DNA from: Helicobacteraceae bacterium
GTDB taxonomy: Bacteria > Campylobacterota > Campylobacteria > Campylobacterales > SZUA-545
Assembly: GCA_031268655.1 (NCBI GenBank)
Contig: JAIRWX010000051.1
Span: 1-34,375, forward strand
Reading direction: 5' to 3'
DNA: 34,375 nucleotides
Below the pieces are notes generated by a model. The model saw nothing but the letters and a program-made list of their open reading frames with translations. It was not told the DNA's origin and searched no databases. Position 1 is the first letter of the stretch. Each line of letters starts with the position of its first letter. Both the position numbers and the translations under genes were made by a program. Below, piece after piece: positions 25,663-33,012 of this stretch.

Positions 25663-27237
25663 TCAGTTCCAGACGTTGAAATGCGCGTCCCGAAACGCCG
25701 AATCCCTGCTCTCAAGCTCGCTCAAACAGCCTTCGTCGATCGCGCCGTCAACCATCGAAAGCAGTTTATTGAAATTGGCTATATGCGTTTTCGTGCGTTT
25801 AAGCGCGTATTCTACCGCCGTACCAGCGGTAATCAGAAAGGCCCAATCGCTCGCCTGCGCCAGCAACAGTTCGCGGCTCATCTGATCCAGCAGTCTGCAA
25901 ATAAGCGGGCTTGTCTCGCGCTCAAAACGCGCCGCAAGCTCGCTCATAGTATCCGCCATTTTGTGCAGGTGTTGGTATATCCAGTCGTTATGCGGATTGA
26001 TCCAGACGTCAAAGTAGCCGTCTTTGCCCCAGCTTGACGGGCTTGGATGTATCATCTGGTTTGTTTGATAGATTTCAAGATATCCGCTAGGCGTAATAGG
26101 CTCGATCTCCCTATGCTCGTCGATCGTCTTGAAAAGGCGGTAAATAAAATCGGGGCCCTCAAACCACCAATGCCCAAACAGCTCCGCGTCATAAGGCGAA
26201 ACAATGATTGGCGGACGATCCATAAACGCCGAAAGATGTTCGATCTGCTTCACGCGGTTAAAGTGAAAGTTCTCCGCGTGTTCTTTAGCCTTCGCGGCGG
26301 CTACGCTTGGCGCATAGACCTCTTTATATTCGCCGCCGCCCGTAATGCGATGGTATTTCAACCCCGTAAATACCCGCGTTCCATCCGGACAGATATACGG
26401 CTTAATATATTCGTAATCAAGATCGTAACCTATGTCGCGGTAAAAATCGCGGTAATCCACATCGCCGGGGTAGCCGCTAACGCTGCTCCACACCTGCCGA
26501 GAACTTTCGGGATCGCGTCCGAACGCCGCCACGCCGCTTGGCGTAAAAATCGGAGCGTACAGACCAAATCGCGGAGTGGGACGACCGTATATCAATCCGT
26601 GCGATTCCAAATAAAAAAACTCTATGCCGACCTCGGCGAGAAGTTTATCCACTCCTTCGTAGTAAGCGCATTCGGGCAGCCAGATTCCTCTGGGTTTTAC
26701 GCCAAAGAGCTTTTCGTGCGTCTGAACCGCCACGCGAAGCTGTACGCGCACCGCCTGTTCGTTGACGCTTAACAGCGGCAGAAATCCGTGCGTCGCGGCG
26801 CAGGTGATAATCTCGATCATACCCGCGCGCATAAACTTGCGATACCCGTTTAACGCATTGCCGCCAAGATTGTCGATAAAAAAACGTCTTATATTTTCCA
26901 ACCGATCGCGGTAAAAGTACGCCACGTCCCGATAAACGACGTCGTTTTCAAGCCGATCGCACTCTTTGCGGCTTAACTCGATCAACTTGTCTAGGTGCGC
27001 GGCAAACTTCTCGCGCAAAGTAAAATCCGCCAGCATTTCGCACAACGTCGGCGTCAGCGAAACGGTTATGCGCGTCTTTACGCCCTCGTTTTGGAGTCGT
27101 TCAAGATTCATTAAAAGCGGCAGATAACTCTCTATAATCGCCTCAAACAGCCAATGTTCCTCGAGAAAGTACTCGTGATCAGGGTGCTTTACAAACGGCA
27201 GGTGCGAATGAAGCGTTAAGGCGAAATAGCCCTTCAT
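25663..27237 (-). CDS. GH57 1,4-alpha-glucan branching enzyme
   Basis: Makes alpha-1,6 branches in an alpha-glucan. The opening MKGYFALTLHSHLPFVKHPD and the whole first domain match GH57 branching enzymes such as those of Thermococcus and Thermus. The nucleophile E189 is in GIWLPEC and the acid/base D350 in SPYDAELFGHWWFEG. A C-terminal helical domain follows, as in the 524-residue family form. It is not a GH13 GlgB: no DxxxNH or other GH13 motifs are present. The start overlaps the stop of the DUF4912 gene by four bases and the ROK kinase abuts its 3' end. Confidence 0.9.
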   Translation of the reverse strand: MKGYFALTLHSHLPFVKHPDHEYFLEEHWLFEAIIESYLPLLMNLERLQNEGVKTRITVSLTPTLCEMLADFTLREKFAAHLDKLIELSRKECDRLENDVVYRDVAYFYRDRLENIRRFFIDNLGGNALNGYRKFMRAGMIEIITCAATHGFLPLLSVNEQAVRVQLRVAVQTHEKLFGVKPRGIWLPECAYYEGVDKLLAEVGIEFFYLESHGLIYGRPTPRFGLYAPIFTPSGVAAFGRDPESSRQVWSSVSGYPGDVDYRDFYRDIGYDLDYEYIKPYICPDGTRVFTGLKYHRITGGGEYKEVYAPSVAAAKAKEHAENFHFNRVKQIEHLSAFMDRPPIIVSPYDAELFGHWWFEGPDFIYRLFKTIDEHREIEPITPSGYLEIYQTNQMIHPSPSSWGKDGYFDVWINPHNDWIYQHLHKMADTMSELAARFERETSPLICRLLDQMSRELLLAQASDWAFLITAGTAVEYALKRTKTHIANFNKLLSMVDGAIDEGCLSELESRDSAFRDAHFNVWN

Positions 27238-27920
27238 CTATCTCCCTTTGACGACGCGGAGTTGAAAAGCCGCCAACCGGAGGAGGTTTCGCCGGAACTA
27301 AAACTTGAAAACGGATTTAACGACATATCGCCGATACGCGCTTTTAGCCTCTCCTCCCGTACGACAATATCCAGACTCGACGGATTGACGAGCGCGTCCG
27401 GCGCCTCAAATTCGCTTGCGCGGGATTCCAGCTTCTGGCGATCGCCGTTTTTGGTCATCCAGATCTCCCAAGGACTTGAATGCATTCCCGAAGAGGGCGT
27501 GGATATGCGATTAGATGTTAAAATTTTGCGTTCGCCGTTTTCGTCGGAGACATACATCTCCGCTTCCATCTCCAACGTGTTTGGCGCGTGATAAGCGTAA
27601 TAGTTGCCCTTTGGAACGCGGACATAGACGCTCTCCACCTCTTGCCTTCTATCGTTTACGATGTAATATAAGCGAATAATCAAATTTGCGTTATTTTCGC
27701 GCGTAGCTATTTTGCGTTCCAAAACTTCGTCCGCGATCTCCCAGTAAAAATGCTGCGTTTCAGAGTTTACGGGCAATAAAACGAGTCTGTTTTCGTAATA
27801 GCGATCCGCGATAGGCGCGTCGTTTGAATCCGCCGACTGCGCGGCGGTTACGGCTGCGTCGCCTCCGCTTGATACGGACAATCGATCAAACTTAATCAGC
27901 GGATTGTTGTTTTCGCTCAT
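27234..27920 (-). CDS. DUF4912 domain protein
   Basis: Protein of 228 residues with no known catalytic motif. The segment from about residue 40 to 165 (YENRLVLLPVNSETQHFYWEI, VRVPKGNYYAYH, SSPWEIWM) matches the DUF4912 domain, which looks like an immunoglobulin or carbohydrate-binding beta fold and is often found next to GH57 and glucan genes. The N-terminus (1-35) and C-terminus (190-228) are low-complexity, Ser-rich and probably disordered. A strong AAGGAAAGGAAA precedes the ATG. It sits between galT and the branching enzyme in one operon, so a glucan-binding or scaffold role is plausible but unproven. Confidence 0.75.
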   Translation of the reverse strand: MSENNNPLIKFDRLSVSSGGDAAVTAAQSADSNDAPIADRYYENRLVLLPVNSETQHFYWEIADEVLERKIATRENNANLIIRLYYIVNDRRQEVESVYVRVPKGNYYAYHAPNTLEMEAEMYVSDENGERKILTSNRISTPSSGMHSSPWEIWMTKNGDRQKLESRASEFEAPDALVNPSSLDIVVREERLKARIGDMSLNPFSSFSSGETSSGWRLFNSASSKGDR

Positions 27921-27941
27921 ATCTATTTCCTTTCCTTAAGT

Positions 27942-28958
27942 TTATATGATAATATCTTTCAAATACGACGCGTAGGTCTCCGGCGCGATCGGATTGATTC
28001 TGCAACCGCTTGCAAGTTCAAAGCCGCCGCTCGCCCTCGATCGCGGAAGCAATTCGATATGCCAATGAAAAAACCGATCTATATGATGAAAATAATCTGC
28101 TTTATAGTGGTCGCGTTTGGGCGGCTCGGTGAAAAGCAGCAGATTCATATCGGGATTTTCCAAAGCGATTCCAAGCCGTTTAGCGCACCATTCCAGCGTC
28201 TCGCCAAGATCGCTTAGCGAGTCCTTGGTCAGCAAAGTAAAAGAGCTGTTATGTACGTTTGGAGCGATCCACGCCTCAAATTCAAAGCGAGACGCAAACG
28301 GCGCGAAGGCGGTAAAATAGCGACCTCGCGTCAAAACGCGCAGCTTCTTCTCCTCCTCGCTCGCGATCTGATCGCATAAAAGGCATCGCCCAACGCGGTT
28401 GTAGTGTTCTCTAGAGGTTTCAATCTGCTTCGCCAGATTAGGCGCGATAAACGGCAGCGCGACAATCTGCGAGTGACTATGCGCGATCGTGTTGCCCGCC
28501 TTTATCCCCTGATTTTTGAACGCCGTTACCGACGCGAATCGCCGATCCTGATAGAGCGCGCTGAAACGTTCCCGAAAGGTGAGCATAAGGTCTCGAAACT
28601 CCTCGGCGCTAAAAAGGCAGAGATGCTTATTTGGTTTTTGCTGGTCGATCACCATCTCGTGCGCGCCAAAGCCGCCAATGGAGGAGTAAACGCCGTTCAT
28701 AGAGCGAACGGGCGGCGTTTCTAAAGCCAATAGCGGAAATTTGTTTGGAAAGACCCGCGTCTTCCAGCTTGCGGCGATCGACTGGTTTTCGCGGATCGCG
28801 TAGATTTCTGGCGGAGTTTTACCTTCGTTGCCGGACAGAAACGGATCGCTTATCTCCGTTTGCGTCGGCGGTTCGGATTCGATCGGCGGCTTTCTCGTCC
28901 GATTAGGCGCGATCACAACCCATTCGTCATATAACGGTTGATGGCGAAATTCGTTCAT
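27942..28958 (-). CDS. galT: GalT-like nucleotidyltransferase (hexose-1-P uridylyltransferase or ADP-glucose phosphorylase type)
   Basis: HIT-superfamily enzyme that would exchange a nucleotidyl group between sugar phosphates. The active-site stretch AHSHSQIVALP holds H160, H162 and Q164; H160/H162 with a second FHWHIELLPR His-pair later match GalT. The N-terminal zinc pair of most relatives (C-P-F-C before GNE) reads D-P-F-L here (residues 38-41), while a later CLLC pair (C192, C195) remains. The residue before the HSHSQ run is Ala and the preceding triplet GNT replaces the more usual GAS. In an alpha-glucan operon, release of glucose-1-phosphate from ADP-glucose is as reasonable as galactose metabolism. 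I keep the galT symbol only as a family label. Its ATG overlaps the glucanotransferase stop by four bases. Confidence 0.8.
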   Translation of the reverse strand: MNEFRHQPLYDEWVVIAPNRTRKPPIESEPPTQTEISDPFLSGNEGKTPPEIYAIRENQSIAASWKTRVFPNKFPLLALETPPVRSMNGVYSSIGGFGAHEMVIDQQKPNKHLCLFSAEEFRDLMLTFRERFSALYQDRRFASVTAFKNQGIKAGNTIAHSHSQIVALPFIAPNLAKQIETSREHYNRVGRCLLCDQIASEEEKKLRVLTRGRYFTAFAPFASRFEFEAWIAPNVHNSSFTLLTKDSLSDLGETLEWCAKRLGIALENPDMNLLLFTEPPKRDHYKADYFHHIDRFFHWHIELLPRSRASGGFELASGCRINPIAPETYASYLKDIII

Positions 28959-30910
28959 AGTTTTTCCTCGACGATCAGCTTGATCACAACCTCGTCGCCC
29001 GCTTTCAGTTCGCCAAAATCAAGCGCGATCGCCGCGCCTTGGCAGGTTAAATCTATGCCGGCTTCGTTCTGGCTGACGGTGTATAGCGGATGCGACAAGG
29101 CGATAAAGTCTCGATCGGCTTTGAGCGCGATCGTCAAGTTCAGATAGGAATCAAAAAGCTCCAGCGTAGCAGACGGCGCGAACGAGGAGAATTCAATCGC
29201 GCTTTTAGCGTTGATCGTAGAGCGCGCCAGATCGGCGACGTGAAAGTTATGCTCCTGCGCATAGCGAGCGTCAATCTTAATCTTGCTCGATACGACTATC
29301 GCGCCGCCGTTAAACGTAATTGATTTATCGACGTAATCGCTTGTAAACAGCGTTTTATTCGGCGAGGTCTCGATGTTGTAGATCGCGTTAGCCAACGTCT
29401 CAATCTCGTCGAAACGCTGCGAAAAGAAGCGATCAAGATCAAACTCGCCCGCGATTATATGATCGATAAATCCTGCGCGAACGTAACGATCGATCGTCAG
29501 ATGTTTCAGCGCGCGCTCGTCGGCGCTAAAGGTCGTCTCGTGAATGGTTTTAACGCCGCTTTCGCCCTCTTTCTCGCCCTCTTTTTTCTGAATTTTATCG
29601 TGATAGGCTTCCAGTCGGCGCGTCAAGGTATTGAGCAGATTAAATTCAGCCGATCGGATATGCAAGCCGATCAGCGCCGCGCCTTTGGATTCAAAATCCG
29701 CTATAAAGCGATCGGAGACGATTCTCGCCTCCAAATATCCGTCCAGATTCCAATCCTCGTAGTAAAAACCGTTTTTAGGTTTAAGCGCGTTTTCGGCGGC
29801 GATAACGTAACGCCAAGCGTTATCGCGCAAATTTGGCAGATAAAGTCCGCCAAACGCTCCGTGCCACAGGCAGTCGTTGCACTGCGCTTTTAATAGCGCG
29901 TCCTGAAACTCGGCGTTATCGGACGGATTTTTCGCCGAAAGCGCGAGTATGCGGCGGTGAATCCTGGCGCTCTCTTCGTATTTGACGAGAAAATTTTTCC
30001 ACGACGCGCCGCGCGTGAAACGGCGATCCTCTTCGGATAGCCGGTTTTTGATCTCTTCAAATCGAATCGCGTCTTTGGCGTTGAGACTCCATTCGCCCAT
30101 CTCCGGATATGAAACCTCCGACGGATAGATCAGTCCCAGCGGCGCGACGTTCGCCTTGTATTCGCCGTAATGCGCGGTTTGAATGGTATCGCGCTCCAAA
30201 ACGGCTTGCGCAAAATTTTCCAGCCAGCCTTTTTCATAAACCCACTCGTACGTGCCTGGCCACACGCCAAATTTTTCGCCGTCGTCAAACAAAATCGCCG
30301 CGCCGTCAATTTGCGCGATATTTTCAACGACCGCGTGATGTTCCCAAAACGGCGCTTGATAACGCAGCGCCTTGCTGATAGGAAAAACGCCTATCGTCTT
30401 ACCGCCGCTTTCGGTCGTATACCAGCCGTTTAATCGCTCTTGCGGCGCGCCGGCGCATAGCAGATGATAGTCGTCTATGATCGCGTATTCAATGCCGCAA
30501 TCAACCATATCGCCCACGATCGAAGCGTCCCAAATCCGTTCGGTAAGCCATAACCCCTTTGGTCTTTGATAAAAATGCGTTTGCAGAAAATCGCCGAGTT
30601 TGTCGATTTGCGCCCTGCGATCGCGAGATGGTATCGAAGCTAAAATCGGCTCGTAAAAACCGCCGCCAAACCACTCGATTTGTCCGCGCTCGCTCATCGA
30701 TCGCATCAGCGTAAACATCTTTGGATCGCGTTTTTGGATAAATTCCAGCAGCCAGCCGCTAAAGTGCGCGCTGAACTTAAAGTTGGGAAAACGATCCATC
30801 GTCTCAAAAAACGGGCGATACGACTTTGCCATAGCGCTCAACACTACATTGTCAAAATTGTCGATCGGCTGATGCGAGTGCGCGCCAAAAAGCAATGCGG
30901 TCTTTTTCAT
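28955..30910 (-). CDS. GH57 4-alpha-glucanotransferase
   Basis: Transfers alpha-1,4-glucan segments between chains. The 651-residue length and sequence match the Thermococcus litoralis 4-alpha-glucanotransferase type: GAHSHQP near the start, GLWLTERIWD with the nucleophile E124, and FDDGEKFGVWPGTYEW with the acid/base Asp at about 209-210. The second half holds the DUF1925/DUF1926 beta-sandwich domains. I place the start at ATG 30910, where the upstream gene ends (TGATG); a GTG four codons earlier is less likely since family members begin right before the HxHQP motif. It works with the upstream GH57 amylase and the branching enzyme on one polymer. Confidence 0.88.
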   Translation of the reverse strand: MKKTALLFGAHSHQPIDNFDNVVLSAMAKSYRPFFETMDRFPNFKFSAHFSGWLLEFIQKRDPKMFTLMRSMSERGQIEWFGGGFYEPILASIPSRDRRAQIDKLGDFLQTHFYQRPKGLWLTERIWDASIVGDMVDCGIEYAIIDDYHLLCAGAPQERLNGWYTTESGGKTIGVFPISKALRYQAPFWEHHAVVENIAQIDGAAILFDDGEKFGVWPGTYEWVYEKGWLENFAQAVLERDTIQTAHYGEYKANVAPLGLIYPSEVSYPEMGEWSLNAKDAIRFEEIKNRLSEEDRRFTRGASWKNFLVKYEESARIHRRILALSAKNPSDNAEFQDALLKAQCNDCLWHGAFGGLYLPNLRDNAWRYVIAAENALKPKNGFYYEDWNLDGYLEARIVSDRFIADFESKGAALIGLHIRSAEFNLLNTLTRRLEAYHDKIQKKEGEKEGESGVKTIHETTFSADERALKHLTIDRYVRAGFIDHIIAGEFDLDRFFSQRFDEIETLANAIYNIETSPNKTLFTSDYVDKSITFNGGAIVVSSKIKIDARYAQEHNFHVADLARSTINAKSAIEFSSFAPSATLELFDSYLNLTIALKADRDFIALSHPLYTVSQNEAGIDLTCQGAAIALDFGELKAGDEVVIKLIVEEKL

Positions 30911-33012
30911 CAGATATACCACATTGCGTCAAAATCGGGAGTGCTAAGCGTAAGCGTGTTGTACAACGGTACGCGTTGAATAAGCGTATTTTGTTTATAG
31001 AGCAAAAACGCGACCTCCAGACGATCGCTTGGTTTTGTCAGCGGCGCGTAGAGCGCGATCTCCAGATTAGCGCCAAAAGCCGCTTTGATTCCCTCGTTTT
31101 GATAAGGTCGCCGAAGAATATCGCCGCTTAAACGCAGTCGGCGACTATAGGCAAACCCGCCCTGCGTTTCGATCGCAAGCTCATAACCGCCCGTTTTTAT
31201 CGGCTCTAAATTACCGCTTAGCGAAAAGTAGTAAAACCGCCCGTCCGTTCCGTATTGCAAGGTCTTAAATAACGCCGCCGAACTGTCCATAGCGGAGAAA
31301 ACTCTGCTTAGATCCAAGCTGCCCGCGCCGATCCATTCGTAGTAGCTGCTCTTGCGTCCGTCGATCGACGGAGAGATGAGCGCGCTCTGCGCGACGCGAT
31401 CCGTCGCCGACTCGACGCGCTTGATAGGTTCGGTCAAAGCGGGGTGCGGCTTTAGCCCTAAAAGTCTGTAAACCTGAATAAGATGGCTTCTGAAAATCTC
31501 GTCAAACTCGCCGGCAAGCGGCGTGTAGTGATCGTCGCCATACCACCAGAACCAGTCCGATCCTTCGGCGATCATCAACTCTTTAACAATCTGCGCTTTG
31601 GTCTTTTCATCGGCGTCGTTTAAGTTTTGCTTAGCCGTCTCCCGCGTTTGCGCCAGAAGCTCCCAGGCGCGGTTTTTCTCGCTGTGCCCCATCCATGTGC
31701 TGAACGAGCCGTATATCCAACTGCCCGGTTGCAACGCGCTTAACTCGATCTTGGGCAGATCTTTCAATCGATAAGCCTCTGGAATAGTTACCGTTTGCAG
31801 CCAGTCGGCGGCGCTAAGGCGCTCGTACAACGCGTTGAAAAAATCAAAGGCGTTGTTTTCGTAAAATTCCCACGCGTTTTCGCCGTCCAAAAACACGGGG
31901 ACAATCGCGTCGAAATCCACCGAATCGTATATGCCTTTTAACTTAGCCATAAAATCGTCGGCGGCGGCTTGCGCGTTAGAGCTGGAGTAATTAAAGCCAA
32001 TCAGATCGCTTAACGCTTTATCGCGGAACAGCACGCCGATCTCGCCGCTTTCGGTTTGCAAAAAGTAGCGCTTGTACAGGTCGATGCGATAGCGCGGACT
32101 GGGAAGACTCTTAAACAGCACGTCCTCGTCCGTACACGCAAATTCCGCGCCATATTTCGCAAGCAGATTCAAAGCTAAAACGCTTACCGATCCTTCGGCT
32201 GGCCAGAAGCCCCGCGGTTTTTTTTCAAAAATTTTCTCATACCACTCGACCGCGCTTTTTACATGGCGTTCGGCGTCCTCGCTAAAATCGCTCCACTTGT
32301 TTGGCGTGGCGATGTTGGAGTCGCTCTCGTTGGCGGCGTTAATATCAAGCAGAAGCGGCAAGATCGGGTGGTAAAACGGCGTGGTAAAAACGGCGATCCT
32401 GCCTTGTTCCTGCATTGATTTGTACAGCGGCAAAATGCCGCCGCAAAAAGCTACGAGCGTCTCTAACAGCTCGGTTTTTTCTAATTGGCTGAAACCGGTG
32501 CCTTTGGTAATCAGGCTCTTGATAAGCGCGTTTTCGCTTCTAAGCTGATTACCGCACCAGCTTAATAAAAAGAGAACGCTTAGATCGGTCAGCTCGTCGT
32601 CGTTGAAGTTGCGGATCGAATCTTTCGCGGAGTGAAAGCGGGTGCGCTTCTGGTACAACTCGTTGAACCGCCAGAGCGGCGAGATCATCGTGCGTGGATT
32701 GGCGAAAAAGCCTTTCTCCAGCAGATCGGTCCTCTCGTCCTCGCTAAGTTCTACCGACTCCTTCGCCAACAGCGCCAAAAACCGATCGTTTTGCCAGCCG
32801 TTTTCCACATAGCTTTCAAGTTGCGTCATCAGCGACGGCACAAGGTTGTAGGTGGCGCGTATATTTGGATAACGCGCCTGAATCCACAAAAGCTCCGCAT
32901 AATCTTTGATCGCGTGCAAAAACACCCACGGCATTAAAAAATCGCCGTTTCGCTCGTCGCGGTACCAAGGCTGATGCATATGCCATAAAAACGCTAGCCG
33001 CAGCTTTTTCAT
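30910..33012 (-). CDS. GH57 alpha-amylase/amylopullulanase-like protein
   Basis: GH57 glycoside hydrolase of 700 residues. The opening LAFLWHMHQPWYRD, the segment NLVPSLMTQLE, GFWPAEGSVS with the presumed nucleophile E273 and VFLDGENAWEFY with D376 are typical of the amylase/amylopullulanase branch of GH57. The C-terminal third (about 510-700) is a beta-rich domain. There is no signal peptide, so it acts in the cytoplasm on an internal glucan. The start is ATG at 33012, which overlaps the stop of the upstream gene (ATGA); an upstream in-frame start exists but lacks support. It may remove alpha-1,6 branches; exact activity cannot be read from sequence. Confidence 0.85.
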   Translation of the reverse strand: MKKLRLAFLWHMHQPWYRDERNGDFLMPWVFLHAIKDYAELLWIQARYPNIRATYNLVPSLMTQLESYVENGWQNDRFLALLAKESVELSEDERTDLLEKGFFANPRTMISPLWRFNELYQKRTRFHSAKDSIRNFNDDELTDLSVLFLLSWCGNQLRSENALIKSLITKGTGFSQLEKTELLETLVAFCGGILPLYKSMQEQGRIAVFTTPFYHPILPLLLDINAANESDSNIATPNKWSDFSEDAERHVKSAVEWYEKIFEKKPRGFWPAEGSVSVLALNLLAKYGAEFACTDEDVLFKSLPSPRYRIDLYKRYFLQTESGEIGVLFRDKALSDLIGFNYSSSNAQAAADDFMAKLKGIYDSVDFDAIVPVFLDGENAWEFYENNAFDFFNALYERLSAADWLQTVTIPEAYRLKDLPKIELSALQPGSWIYGSFSTWMGHSEKNRAWELLAQTRETAKQNLNDADEKTKAQIVKELMIAEGSDWFWWYGDDHYTPLAGEFDEIFRSHLIQVYRLLGLKPHPALTEPIKRVESATDRVAQSALISPSIDGRKSSYYEWIGAGSLDLSRVFSAMDSSAALFKTLQYGTDGRFYYFSLSGNLEPIKTGGYELAIETQGGFAYSRRLRLSGDILRRPYQNEGIKAAFGANLEIALYAPLTKPSDRLEVAFLLYKQNTLIQRVPLYNTLTLSTPDFDAMWYI

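Noticed and set aside
26047-26772. A 241-codon open frame on the + strand inside the branching enzyme gene
   Set aside because: The opposite strand encodes a full GH57 enzyme with its catalytic Glu and Asp; the antisense product is basic and unlike any family I recognise.
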